From Carnobacterium divergens (GTDB lineage: Bacteria > Bacillota > Bacilli > Lactobacillales > Carnobacteriaceae), in NCBI RefSeq assembly GCF_900258435.1, contig NZ_LT992558.1, positions 2,160,965 through 2,224,964 of the forward strand: a stretch of DNA of 64,000 nt, in the 5' to 3' direction. Made by a program: the position numbers and the translations under genes. This document shows, piece by piece, positions 47,911-56,952 of the stretch (positions within the stretch are counted from its first letter, which is position 1; every line of letters starts with the position of its first letter). The notes beneath the pieces were generated by a model. The model made no database searches. It had not been told where the DNA came from and was given only the letters and a program-made list of their open reading frames with translations.

Positions 47911-47955
47911 GAAAACAGTTGCTCTTTTTCTTTCGTAGCAACTGTTTTTATTTTA
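47911..47955 (+). terminator. Terminator of the peptide gene
   Basis: AAAACAGTTGCT pairs with AGCAACTGTTTT, then TATTTT. Confidence 0.85.
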
Positions 47956-48029
47956 ACTTCTTTATTAGTTAGATTAGTGACAGTTTCACTACTTTACAAA
48001 ATTTCTGGATGTCGATATTCTTGTTATTG

Positions 48030-48095
48030 AAAAAAAGTTATAAAGAGGCGAGTGAATTCATCTGTTCGTGCATTCACTCTCTCTTTACAACTTTC
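48030..48095 (-). terminator. Terminator of pepV
   Basis: A long stem (AAAGAGGCGAGTGAAT with ATTCACTCTCTCTTT, extended by AAGTT/AACTT) and a T7 run on the minus strand. Confidence 0.85.
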
Positions 48096-48112
48096 TATTT
48101 CTTTAATGTGTT

Positions 48113-49522
48113 TTAGTCTTCACTTTTAATCAATTGATAAATCGCATCTGCATAAATAACTGTTGCATTGATAATATCATCAATCGCCATAAATTCATCG
48201 GTTTGGTGCATGGTATCGATGCTATTTGGGAACATCGCGCCGTAGGCTACTCCGCGTTTTAATAAACGGCCATAAGTTCCGCCACCAATGGTTTTTTCAA
48301 CTCCTTTTTCACCCGTATGTTTTTCGTACACATCAAGTAAGGTTTGAACCAATGGATCATCTGCTGGTACGTAATGAGGCGTTTGTGCTTTGCCACGAGA
48401 CAACGTCACACCAAAATCAGTTAGTTTACTTGCAAGGCCAGCTTCAATTTCTTCAATGGTAATGCCTTGTGGGAAACGGAAATTCAAAGCAATTGAACCG
48501 CCCTCTTTTGCTGTAAAATGAAACACACCAGGGTTAACTGTCAGGTCTCCCATCACAGCGTCTACATAATTCAACCCAAGTTTAGTTGCTCTTGAATCGT
48601 CGTGTAAATACTCAGCTGTTAAAGCCAAGTAATGTTTAGCATCGCTACCAAATGAATAGTTTGTTAAGAATGTTGCCAAATAAGTAGCCGCATTGATTCC
48701 AGCTTTTGGTTCCATTCCATGAGCACCTTTCCCAACTACTTCAATGGTTACTTGGTTGCCTTCTATATGGCAAGTTCCAGTAATTGGATTTTGTTCCACA
48801 AAGTCAAAAAAGTCTTTTTCAATTTTAGTTGCATCTTCTGAAATAAAAATGGCTTTAGCATCTTGTGGGACCATGTTTTCACGTAAGCCAGAGTTAAAGC
48901 TGATTAATTCATTTGCTCCGCCTTCAGTATTTCCACCAAAGCTTAATTGAACCGTTAAAATTCCTTTTTCTCCATTGATAATTGGGAACTCTGCATCTGG
49001 AGAAAAACCAAAATCAGGTGTTTCTTCAACTGCTAGATAGTGATCCATACATTTCCAACCACTTTCTTCATCTGTTCCAATAATAAAACGAACACGTTTA
49101 GAAACGGGTAAGCCTAATTCTTTAATGATTTTCAAAGCGTAGTAACCAGCCATTCCAGGTCCTTTATCATCACTTGAACCACGTGCATATAAACGTCCAT
49201 CTTTGATTACTGGCTCAAATGGAGGATTTGTCCAGCCACTTCCAACAGGAACAACATCTACGTGAGCAAAAACCCCTAAAGTTTCATCCCCTGCACCATA
49301 TTCAATGTGCCCAGCTAAATTGCCAACATTTTTAGTCACAAAGCCATCACGAGCGCCAATTTCTAAAAATTTTAACAGTGCTTCTTTTGGTCCGGGACCT
49401 ACTGGTGCATCCTCTGAAGCTTTGCTATCATCTCTTACACTATCAATTTTTAGTAAAGTAAATAAATCCGCGAATAAATCGTCTTTTCTACTTTCTACTT
49501 CTTTTTTCCAATCAATTGACAT
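48113..49522 (-). CDS. pepV: Dipeptidase PepV
   Basis: 469 residues of the M20 family. VFAHVDVVPVGSGW near residue 87, GSSDDKGPG near residue 117, GTDEESGW near residue 153 and a late TMHQTDE supply the zinc ligands and catalytic residues. PepV cleaves dipeptides in peptide nutrition of lactic acid bacteria. The length and the large lid domain fit. Monocistronic; AAGGAGTG precedes the ATG. Confidence 0.94.
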   Translation of the reverse strand: MSIDWKKEVESRKDDLFADLFTLLKIDSVRDDSKASEDAPVGPGPKEALLKFLEIGARDGFVTKNVGNLAGHIEYGAGDETLGVFAHVDVVPVGSGWTNPPFEPVIKDGRLYARGSSDDKGPGMAGYYALKIIKELGLPVSKRVRFIIGTDEESGWKCMDHYLAVEETPDFGFSPDAEFPIINGEKGILTVQLSFGGNTEGGANELISFNSGLRENMVPQDAKAIFISEDATKIEKDFFDFVEQNPITGTCHIEGNQVTIEVVGKGAHGMEPKAGINAATYLATFLTNYSFGSDAKHYLALTAEYLHDDSRATKLGLNYVDAVMGDLTVNPGVFHFTAKEGGSIALNFRFPQGITIEEIEAGLASKLTDFGVTLSRGKAQTPHYVPADDPLVQTLLDVYEKHTGEKGVEKTIGGGTYGRLLKRGVAYGAMFPNSIDTMHQTDEFMAIDDIINATVIYADAIYQLIKSED

Positions 49523-49686
49523 TTATCAACACTCCTTTTCCTGATTTTCAACATCTTAATCATATCACTTTTTACGATATTTACCAATCCAAGGAGCATC
49601 TTTTTCTCAAAAAATTCATTTCGTGCAAATCTATACGATTCCTATTATAATAGAAGAGAACATTGGGACTCAAGGAGGAATAAATA

Positions 49687-50523
49687 ATGAAAGAATTAAA
49701 TCAAAATATCGTACAAGGAATTTTACCAAAACGAAAAAATGAAAGCTATAAAGGGAATTATGGGCATGTTCTTTTGATTGGTGGCAATCAAGAGTTAGGA
49801 GGCGCGATTATTTTAGCTGCAAGTGCTGCTGTTTATAGTGGCGCTGGTCTTGTTACAGTCGCAACTCATCCAAGCAACCATACAGCACTTCACGCTAGAT
49901 TACCTGAAGCGATGGTGATTGATGGCTATGATACAGCAAAAGTCATTCATCACATGAAAAAAGCGACAACCGTTGTTATTGGGCCTGGCTTAGGGCTAGA
50001 TGACCAGTCGCAACTCATTTTAAAGGCTGTTTTAGCTGCATGTACGCCTCAACAAAGACTCGTCATTGATGGAGATGCGATTACCTTAATGGCTTCTGAA
50101 AATCTTAAAACGCCTGTAGCACAAACTGTTTATACTCCTCACTTAGGAGAATGGCAACGATTGAGCCATTTAACGATTGAAGAACAAACAAAAGATTTAA
50201 ATGCACATTTCAGAAAACAATTAGGGGCAGAAGTGGTCTTAAAAAAACACCATTCAGAAATTTATTTTGAAGATGAAGTCTGGCAAAACGAAGCAGGAAC
50301 GCCTGCCATGGCAACTGGTGGTATGGGAGACACATTAACCGGCATGTTAGCTGGCTTTTTAGCGCAATTTCCAAACCGTAAAACAGCTATTTTGGCAGCT
50401 GTTTACCTTCATAGTCGAATCAGTGATGATTTAGCAAAAACGCATTATGTGACACTTCCTTCTCAAATTATCCAACGGATTCCTTGTGTCATGAAGGATT
50501 ATGCTACAAAATTTGATTTTTAA
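49687..50523 (+). CDS. nnrD: ADP/ATP-dependent NAD(P)H-hydrate dehydratase
   Basis: 278 residues of the ribokinase-like YjeF C-terminal family: GNYGHVLLIGG near residue 23, IGPGLGLDD near residue 98, VIDGDAITL near residue 127 and the phosphate loop GTPAMATGGMGDTLTGMLAGF near residue 205. It repairs hydrated NAD(P)H. No epimerase (YjeF N-terminal) domain is attached, so that partner must be elsewhere. AAGGAGGAA before the ATG. Confidence 0.93.
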   Translation: MKELNQNIVQGILPKRKNESYKGNYGHVLLIGGNQELGGAIILAASAAVYSGAGLVTVATHPSNHTALHARLPEAMVIDGYDTAKVIHHMKKATTVVIGPGLGLDDQSQLILKAVLAACTPQQRLVIDGDAITLMASENLKTPVAQTVYTPHLGEWQRLSHLTIEEQTKDLNAHFRKQLGAEVVLKKHHSEIYFEDEVWQNEAGTPAMATGGMGDTLTGMLAGFLAQFPNRKTAILAAVYLHSRISDDLAKTHYVTLPSQIIQRIPCVMKDYATKFDF

Positions 50524-50525
50524 AG

Positions 50526-50568
50526 TAAAAGAGAGGCACTTCTATAAAATGAAGTGTCTCTCTTTTTT
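50526..50568. terminator. Bidirectional terminator
   Basis: AAAAGAGAGGCACTTC pairs with GAAGTGTCTCTCTTTT. Confidence 0.9.
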
Positions 50569-51289
50569 AGTCGATTCCTTTTAATAAATTCAGCTCTTCT
50601 TGTGTAAGCGGTCGATACTTGCCAAGTGGTAAGTTAGGATCTAATTCCAACAATCCCATAGCGGCTCGCTTTAAATAAACAACTTTTTTCCCACAAGCTT
50701 CAAACATTCGTTTCACTTGATGAAATTTCCCTTCATGAATCGTCACAAAAATCGAGGAAGTCCCTTCGTCAGGCATCACACTGACAATTTCTAGCTCTGC
50801 TGGCTGGCATTGATAGCCGTCAGACAAGACAATCCCTTTTTTAAAAGCATCCCTATCCTCTTGCGTAACAATTCCTTTTATAGTAGCTTCATAGCGCTTT
50901 GCAACATGCTTCTTAGGAGAAAGCAGCTCGTGAGCTAACACACCATCATTAGTTAAAATCAACAGACCTTCTGTGTCTTTATCCAAACGCCCAACAGGAA
51001 AAGGCTCAAATTTTTGCTCAGCCGGCGTCAACAAATCAATTACTGTTGGATTCACATTATCAATCGTCGCACTTACAACCCCTTGTGGCTTATGCAGCAT
51101 TAAATAAATAAATTCTTGATACGCTACTGCTTCACCATAAACAGCCACTTGATCGACAACCGGTTTAACTTGAAATTTGCCATCCTTTACGCATACACCA
51201 TTCACTTCAACTGCTTTTTTTTTCAATAAATCCTTTGTTTCTTTTCTTGTACCAAAGCCTGTATGGGCTAAAAATTTATCTAAACGCAT
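50567..51289 (-). CDS. RsuA-family rRNA pseudouridine synthase
   Basis: 240 residues from the ATG at 51289 (SD GAAGGGAAG). An S4 domain at the N-terminus (MRLDKFLAHTGFGTRKETKDLLKK is its start) is followed by the catalytic domain with GRLDKDTEGLLILTNDG (catalytic Asp near residue 105). It isomerises a uridine in 16S rRNA. It lies just downstream of the flippase gene, as in B. subtilis where the two are neighbours. Confidence 0.92.
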   Translation of the reverse strand: MRLDKFLAHTGFGTRKETKDLLKKKAVEVNGVCVKDGKFQVKPVVDQVAVYGEAVAYQEFIYLMLHKPQGVVSATIDNVNPTVIDLLTPAEQKFEPFPVGRLDKDTEGLLILTNDGVLAHELLSPKKHVAKRYEATIKGIVTQEDRDAFKKGIVLSDGYQCQPAELEIVSVMPDEGTSSIFVTIHEGKFHQVKRMFEACGKKVVYLKRAAMGLLELDPNLPLGKYRPLTQEELNLLKGID

Positions 51290-51359
51290 GTCAGACTTCC
51301 CTTCTAAAAAAGATACCTGCAACATGGAGCGTTCCCATCAATTCCAGATACCTTTTTGT

Positions 51360-53009
51360 TTATTTGATTTTTAATCTTCTTCTTAAGCCTGCAACCTTAT
51401 CACCTAGTAAACGATCAGCCAGTCTTGTTTTTAACGTCAAATACATATAAGCAAAACCACCAACGCCTGCTGATAAGAGCATCACGACTAATGCCAAGCC
51501 ACGATCCATTGGGCTAATAAACAAGTAACAAGCTTCCCGAACCACAATCGTTACAAGCGCCATGATCACGGTCATAATCACAATCAGCAACAATCGTTTT
51601 AGCACAAATTTCACATGAAAATGGGTTAACTTTTGTAATGATACCAACATCATCGCGCAAGAAACTGTAAAACCAAAAATCGTTGCATAAAGTGCTCCTT
51701 GAGCTTGGAACATCGATACTAACGGATACTGAACTGCACCTTTAACCCCAATTCCTACAATTAAACAGAAAATCGCATAACGATTTTGATTCAAGGATTG
51801 AAGAAGCGCAGATAACACCGTAAATAACCCTAGGATAATACTCATGTAAGAAGAAATTTGTAAAATCGTGGTTCCTAAATCACTGTGCTTATAAAACAAC
51901 GTGTACAATGGTTCTGCAACAATCGCCATGCCAATTGCAGCTGGGAACATGATAAATGAAAATAACTGAATATTCGTTGAAATTTGCTTACGCACTTCTT
52001 TGCCTAAATTTTTAGTAAAGGCCTCTGTAATCAACGGAATTGAGGTAACCGCCATTGCTACTGCAATAGAAATGGTAATCATAATCAATTTATTAGCATT
52101 AAATGCAAACAACGCAAACAATGTTTTTGCTTCATCTGACGTAATTTTTGACGTAGCTAGCACAATTTTTTCAAAGGTGTATTGGTCGATTAACTGGAAG
52201 AAAGTGATTCCTGAACCAATAACCACAAATGGGATAGATTCTTTGACCATCTCCACTAAAATCTGGTTCGTTGAAATGTCAATTTGATTTAAGCTTCCTG
52301 CTGCAAGGACATCCATTCGATCCTTTTGACGCAACCAATAATACCCTAACGCTGCTAAACTAAAAATGGCTCCGATAAAAGCAGCAAAAGTTGAAGCCGT
52401 AACCGCATCTACCATTTCGCCATGCCAAACTTTCATAATTAAAAAAGTTGCAACCAGCATAAAAATAATTCGGGCAAATTGTTCAATTAGTTGAGAAATC
52501 GCAGAAGGGGCCATCTCTTGATACCCTTGAAAATAGCCACGAATCAAACTCATCCCTGGAATAATCAACAACGCCCAACTAAGAGAGCGAATCACCTTGA
52601 TTTCATCGGGATTTCCAACCCCCATAATAGGAGCCAGTAAATACATCGCTAAAAAACAAATAATCCCAGTAATTACCATTAGAATCATGCCTTTTTCAAA
52701 CAATTTCCGCCCTGTTTGATACTCATCAAGAGCATTATAATAGGAAATTTGTTTAGCAATTGCTGATGGTACCCCTGCTGTTGCAATCACTAAGAAAAGC
52801 GAATAGGGATTGTATCCCTTAGCAAACAAGCCATTCGCTAACTCTGCTTGACCGCCCATCCAAGCCATCCAAGGAATAATATAAATAGCCCCTAATACCC
52901 TTGAAAAAATACTGCCTGCAGTCATCCAAGCTGAGCCACGAATCATCTTTTCCTGAGCCGTTTGTTCTTCCACTACGGCTTCTTCCATATTTATTGAAGA
53001 ATTTGGCAT
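51360..53009 (-). CDS. ytgP: MurJ-like lipid flippase (YtgP, MOP superfamily)
   Basis: 549 residues with about fourteen membrane helices, of the polysaccharide biosynthesis/SpoVB branch. MIRGSAWMTAGSIFSRVLGAIYIIPW and YNPYSLFLVIATAGVPSAIAKQ are typical of YtgP. B. subtilis YtgP flips lipid II (MurJ function). The N-terminal 20 residues are acidic and soluble. No strong Shine-Dalgarno is seen before the ATG at 53009, so a start nearer the first helix (for example M23) is possible. Confidence 0.85.
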   Translation of the reverse strand: MPNSSINMEEAVVEEQTAQEKMIRGSAWMTAGSIFSRVLGAIYIIPWMAWMGGQAELANGLFAKGYNPYSLFLVIATAGVPSAIAKQISYYNALDEYQTGRKLFEKGMILMVITGIICFLAMYLLAPIMGVGNPDEIKVIRSLSWALLIIPGMSLIRGYFQGYQEMAPSAISQLIEQFARIIFMLVATFLIMKVWHGEMVDAVTASTFAAFIGAIFSLAALGYYWLRQKDRMDVLAAGSLNQIDISTNQILVEMVKESIPFVVIGSGITFFQLIDQYTFEKIVLATSKITSDEAKTLFALFAFNANKLIMITISIAVAMAVTSIPLITEAFTKNLGKEVRKQISTNIQLFSFIMFPAAIGMAIVAEPLYTLFYKHSDLGTTILQISSYMSIILGLFTVLSALLQSLNQNRYAIFCLIVGIGVKGAVQYPLVSMFQAQGALYATIFGFTVSCAMMLVSLQKLTHFHVKFVLKRLLLIVIMTVIMALVTIVVREACYLFISPMDRGLALVVMLLSAGVGGFAYMYLTLKTRLADRLLGDKVAGLRRRLKIK

Positions 53010-53131
53010 TTTTCATTAACCTACTCTCATCATTATTGTCTTGTTCTATTTTACTTGTAAACACAAAAGGTTGCAATGACTTCCCTGTTTTCTCCTTCAA
53101 CATTTAACAAAAAATTAAGCATCTTACTATG

Positions 53132-53180
53132 TAAAAATGTTTATAAGCCAGCTTTATCCCTAGCTTATAAACATTTTTTA
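53132..53180 (-). terminator. Terminator of the MFS exporter gene
   Basis: AAAAATGTTTATAAGC pairs with GCTTATAAACATTTTT. Confidence 0.85.
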
Positions 53181-54626
53181 TTAAGCGGTTTTCCCTTTTG
53201 CAGTTAGTAAGCGTCGTCCGGTTAAAATGGTTGCGACTAAACAAATCACAAAGGCAACCCCAAAAGTCACATGCATCCCGTAAACAAATAATTCTGGCTG
53301 ATCTGCTAAATACGTGGTTACCTTGTATCCTGATTTATTGCTCATAGCAACATACAAAATCGTCGTCGCAAAAGAAATGCCAAAGACCATTCCTAAGTTT
53401 CTAGCCAAGGAATTTAAACTACCCGCAATTCCCAGTTTCTTTTTAGAAACAGAAGACATGACGATTGCATTATTTGGTGATTGAAAGAGTGCACTTCCTA
53501 GCCCCATAATTCCCGTCATCAAAATAAAGACTGCAATATTCGTATTTCCATCAATAAAGACAAAGCCTAACTGGACAATCGTCGTTAATGCCAACCCGAT
53601 AAACGTCAGCAATTCTCTCCCCACCTTATCGGATAGACTCCCACTAATGGGTGCTGCAATCACCATTACTAATGGAAAGACCATCAATAAAAGTCCCGCT
53701 TGACTTGGATTCAATCCTCTTGTTCCTTGTAAATAAAAAGGCATCATTACATTGAAAAAGAAATTTGCCACAAAAATCAAGAAGGCACAAAATAGGCTAA
53801 CCGAAAATAAGCCATTTTTAAACAAGCTTAAATCAACTAGCGGTTTGTTCACGTTCTTTTCGATTCGAATAAATGCTACAAAGCTCAAAAGAGCAACTGC
53901 AAAAAGCCCTAAAATCAAAGCGTGGCCAAATCCAATTTCTTGCCCAATAAAAATCCCGATAAACAAACTGCCAATCATACATGCAAAGGCAAGAAAGCCT
54001 TTGTAATCAATCGTTTCTTTTCGGAAAAATAAATCGTCAGGTAAAATCTTGATTCCCATTAAAATCGTAATCAAGCCCACTGGAACATTGATCCAAAAAA
54101 TATACGACCATCCAAAATGAGCTAAAATAATGCCTCCAATACCTGGCCCTGCAATACTGCCTAACGAAACGAAGGACCCAATTAAGCCCAAAGCCTTCCC
54201 ACGTTCGCTAATCGGAAAAATTTCCGTGATAATTCCATAATTCGTCGACATCGTCATGCTTGCCCCAATCGCCTGTACTACTCGAGCAAACAATAAAAAC
54301 GACAAATTAAATTCAAAGCCACAAAGTAGCGAACCGATGACAAATAAAAAAGTTCCCCAACGAAAGACTTTGATTTTCCCAATTAAATCTCCTATTTTTC
54401 CAAATAATAAAATAAAAATACAAACTGCCATTAAGTATACTGAAACGATCCATTCCGATTGGTTCATTGGCACATTTAAAGCCTTTGAAATCACCGGTAT
54501 CGCAATGTTCACAATACTGCCATCTAGTGTGGACATAAACGTAAACAAACCAATGGCAATCAAAATCAGCCATCTATTTTTTTGAACTTTTGGATCCATT
54601 TGATAGGTTTTGATAACTTCTCCCAT
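53181..54626 (-). CDS. MFS multidrug exporter, DHA2 (14-helix) type
   Basis: 481 residues with about fourteen membrane helices. LDGSIVNIAIPVIS (motif D1 of DHA2), GKIGDLIGKIKVFRWG (motif A) and FARVVQAIGASMTMSTNYGII (motif B) followed by LGLIGSFVSLGSIAGPGIGG (motif C) define a drug:proton antiporter. Substrate unknown. AAAGGAGG before the ATG. No regulator gene is adjacent. Confidence 0.9.
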   Translation of the reverse strand: MGEVIKTYQMDPKVQKNRWLILIAIGLFTFMSTLDGSIVNIAIPVISKALNVPMNQSEWIVSVYLMAVCIFILLFGKIGDLIGKIKVFRWGTFLFVIGSLLCGFEFNLSFLLFARVVQAIGASMTMSTNYGIITEIFPISERGKALGLIGSFVSLGSIAGPGIGGIILAHFGWSYIFWINVPVGLITILMGIKILPDDLFFRKETIDYKGFLAFACMIGSLFIGIFIGQEIGFGHALILGLFAVALLSFVAFIRIEKNVNKPLVDLSLFKNGLFSVSLFCAFLIFVANFFFNVMMPFYLQGTRGLNPSQAGLLLMVFPLVMVIAAPISGSLSDKVGRELLTFIGLALTTIVQLGFVFIDGNTNIAVFILMTGIMGLGSALFQSPNNAIVMSSVSKKKLGIAGSLNSLARNLGMVFGISFATTILYVAMSNKSGYKVTTYLADQPELFVYGMHVTFGVAFVICLVATILTGRRLLTAKGKTA

Positions 54627-54707
54627 GTATATCCTCCTTTGGTTTTACAAAACAACTGTATTATACCACTTTATTTTATTAAAAAAATAGATTCATTTCA
54701 ATTTCTT

Positions 54708-54737
54708 AAAAAAGCCCTCAAAAAAATGAGGGCTTTA
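54708..54737 (-). terminator. Terminator of the lipoprotein gene
   Basis: AAAGCCCTCA pairs with TGAGGGCTTT, with T-run on the minus strand. Confidence 0.85.
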
Positions 54738-54746
54738 GGCTTGTTT

Positions 54747-55598
54747 TTATAGTTCTGTTCCATCCATCTTGTCATCTAATAATTTTTCTTGAGATTCTTT
54801 ACTCTCTGTTTTTGAATACTCATTAATTTGAGCTTGCTTCATAATATCCAATACAGCATCTGTATCTGTTTTAAATTTATCTCCATCTTTTTCTAAAGTC
54901 AATTCAATCTCAATATCTTCACCATAAAGTTCCATTGGAACTCCTTTATCTCCATAAATAATATCATAGATTTTAAAGGTAAGTAAATTGTTGATTGCTT
55001 TAATATCTGTATTTTGTGACTCCCCAATCATTTTAGAGGCGTCTAAACTACCATAAACATTTGCTCTTGTCCATGTAATCGCATTTGCAACACTGTTCAT
55101 TGCAATTGGATCTAACTTCACTTTTACCGTTGCAGTATCGCCTTTTACATCCACATCAGTAATTTGATAATGATCGATTTGTTTAAACCCTTTCACATAC
55201 ACTTTAGAATACTGACGGAAAATATCTTCGGCCGTATAAATACTGCCATCAATTTGGAAAGACCAACCATTTCCAGGATAATCTTTGATTTTACTATCAT
55301 AAATTGTATCTTCAGCAATTCGAGTCATATCTGTACCCGAAATTCCTATAACATTATTAAGGCCAGAACTTTTTCCTTTAAACACAAAATCAAGAACCGT
55401 TCCAGCAGCTTTTTCTGCTTCCATTTTGTCAGAATTCTCTTCTTTTTTTATTTCTTTCTTTTTATCTTGTTCTTTTTGAGTTGTACTAGTTTTTACCGAT
55501 TCCTCTTTTTGAACCTCAGTTTTAGAACCACATCCTGCTAAAACAACCCCAGTCATTAAAGCAAATACTCCCAATTGAATCATCTTTTTTTTCTGCAA
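54747..55598 (-). CDS. Lipoprotein, DUF5105-like
   Basis: 283 residues starting at a TTG (55598), nine bases after GGGGGAG; an upstream ATG at 55643 lies before the Shine-Dalgarno. Signal peptide with lipobox LAGC (cysteine about residue 23), then a Lys/Glu/Thr-rich linker and a folded domain of about 210 residues (IYTAEDIFRQYSKVYVKGF, VKLDPIAMNSVANAI). The resemblance is to DUF5105 lipoproteins of Listeria and enterococci, function unknown. It lies directly after the RTX fragment but has its own ribosome site and terminator. Confidence 0.7.
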   Translation of the reverse strand: MQKKKMIQLGVFALMTGVVLAGCGSKTEVQKEESVKTSTTQKEQDKKKEIKKEENSDKMEAEKAAGTVLDFVFKGKSSGLNNVIGISGTDMTRIAEDTIYDSKIKDYPGNGWSFQIDGSIYTAEDIFRQYSKVYVKGFKQIDHYQITDVDVKGDTATVKVKLDPIAMNSVANAITWTRANVYGSLDASKMIGESQNTDIKAINNLLTFKIYDIIYGDKGVPMELYGEDIEIELTLEKDGDKFKTDTDAVLDIMKQAQINEYSKTESKESQEKLLDDKMDGTEL

Positions 55599-55725
55599 CT
55601 TCAAACTCCCCCTTAAATTAAAAAAACGCTGAATAAGTAACACCTATTATTAAACCATACAATCTTTGTTGTGTAAATATTAGAATATATTTTTTTATAA
55701 ATTATCAAATGAATAAAGCAATTAA

Positions 55726-56106
55726 TTATTTCGCCCAAAATTGATTTAAAATTTCTTGATATTCTTTAGAATTTTTTTCAATTGTAGTGAAACTAGTCAT
55801 TCCCTTACTATCGGAAAACTCGGCTATTTTAGTAATTAATTGATTCATTTTACTTGTATCCAAAATATATCCATCCGTTGTTTGAATAGATTCAATCTGT
55901 TTTGAACTACTACTGAACCATGAATTGACCATAATACTATCTGAATTTGAATAATCAATCTTCAATTGTTGATCTTGTTTTATAAAAATTAAATCAGAGT
56001 ACTTACTTTCAATAATTAAGGTATCATTTCCATATTCATCTTCGCTGATATCTTGGCCATCTCTGACACCAAAAAAAATATATCGTTTCCACTTCCAGCT
56101 TGTCAT
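55726..56106 (-). pseudogene. C-terminal remnant of an RTX (haemolysin-type calcium-binding) protein
   Basis: The 126-codon frame has no ribosome site, and a stop lies one codon before its ATG. Its content is the C-terminal end of RTX proteins: YIFFGVRDGQDISEDEYGNDTL, DLIFIKQDQQLKI, SIMVNSWFSSSSKQIESIQT, DGYILDTSKMNQLI and a final NQFWAK match the HCBP-related domain pattern (G-G-D-I, NWF, IE, DG, LI, W). In another frame the bases just upstream read AGSGNDI, an RTX nonapeptide, and a T8 tract at 56071-56078 explains the frame change. The rest of the gene is gone. Such proteins are exported by type I secretion, so this is probably a relic. Confidence 0.72.
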
Positions 56107-56132
56107 AAGTTATTGTTATGTACTCGTAAAGA

Positions 56133-56148
56133 CCGAATCCGCATTCGG
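56133..56148. repeat. Isolated 16-base inverted repeat
   Basis: CCGAATCCGCATTCGG pairs CCGAAT with ATTCGG. It is GC-rich compared with its AT-rich surroundings (56107-56305, no gene) and has no T-run in the direction of the neighbouring genes, so it is not an ordinary terminator. Confidence 0.4.
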
Positions 56149-56305
56149 CAAAAAAAAGCACGTATGACTTTGCGGATTAAAATTATTATTTCATTATTAA
56201 CCATTTTGTGCCAGATGAATATTATCATTAACTTGAACAATATCTTTTTTTATATAATTAAAATTGAAATTCTTCCCTGAATACATGAAGATAAAGTTAT
56301 TAAAC

Positions 56306-56641
56306 TTAACGTTGTGCCTGACGTTGTTCGTCTAAATTTTCTAGGTCTTTTCTATAATTTTTTGTTAGTTGTTGTTCTTCTTCTTCTAACTGTTGAGAAT
56401 AGCGACGTCCTTCTTGGCGGATAGATACTTCGCTTTCTTCCATATTTCTATAAAATTGCTGCTTGTTCCAGTCGTCATTCTTTGTTAGGTACATCACTTT
56501 ATCCACTAATTGATTAGTTTCTCGTCTAAATTGTACGACTTGTTCATCTAGTTTTTTTTGTTGTCGTTGAATGTCTCGTTTTTCTTGGTAATACTGTTCT
56601 TCTAGCTGTTTATACTTATTTTTATACTCCATATTATCCAT
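56306..56641 (-). CDS. Small coiled-coil T7SS partner (DUF3958-like, Lap2/TlaA2-type)
   Basis: 111 residues, almost wholly helical and charged: Glu, Gln, Lys and Arg dominate, with NDDWNKQQFYRNMEE in the middle. No signal peptide or membrane segment. Its size, composition and position after a TIGR04197-like gene and a T7 lipase match the second of the two small targeting partners of LXG toxins (DUF3958). It starts 4 bases after the preceding gene. The family call rests on resemblance and context. Confidence 0.6.
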   Translation of the reverse strand: MDNMEYKNKYKQLEEQYYQEKRDIQRQQKKLDEQVVQFRRETNQLVDKVMYLTKNDDWNKQQFYRNMEESEVSIRQEGRRYSQQLEEEEQQLTKNYRKDLENLDEQRQAQR

Positions 56642-56645
56642 AGAT

Positions 56646-56936
56646 TTAACCTCGTTTCATTGGGGTCTTAAGGCTTGGTTTGGTTAATTGTTTCAAATAT
56701 TTTCCAGCTGCATCTGCCCCTTTTCCTTGCAGGGCACCTTTTAATGCATCTGGCAAAGTACTATTGGTTTGTTGATACATAACCTCTGACAGTTCATTGA
56801 GTGTGGTCACTGAGGTTTGCTTGGTGGTGCTAACCCGTACTTGTTTCGCTGTGATTAGCGCTTGTATCGTCATTCTTTCACGGGCTTTTCCTTCTCGTTC
56901 CAATTTTAACTGAAATTCTCTTTCTTTATCACTCAC
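56646..56936 (-). CDS. Small helical T7SS partner (DUF3130/TIGR04197-like, Lap1/TlaA1-type)
   Basis: About 96 residues if started at the GTG at 56936, nine bases after AGAAGGG; an ATG at 56945 abuts the Shine-Dalgarno, and longer starts run into the lipase gene. Two predicted helices (SDKEREFQLKLEREGKARER to ITAKQVRV, and TLNELSEVMYQQT) and a basic tail fit the WXG100-like Lap1 partners that bind LXG domains and guide secretion. It overlaps or closely follows the lipase gene and precedes the DUF3958-like gene. Confidence in the exact family is moderate. Confidence 0.58.
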   Translation of the reverse strand: MSDKEREFQLKLEREGKARERMTIQALITAKQVRVSTTKQTSVTTLNELSEVMYQQTNSTLPDALKGALQGKGADAAGKYLKQLTKPSLKTPMKRG

Positions 56937-56952
56937 TGGCCCCATCCCTTCT

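Noticed and set aside
55164-55541. 125-codon plus-strand frame rich in Phe
   Set aside because: Antisense to the lipoprotein gene; its Phe runs mirror the Lys/Glu-rich linker.
55726-56106. At first read as another immunity protein of the toxin island
   Set aside because: The NWF, IE, DG and late LI/W pattern and an out-of-frame GSGND motif upstream fit the C-terminal domain of RTX proteins better, and there is no ribosome site.
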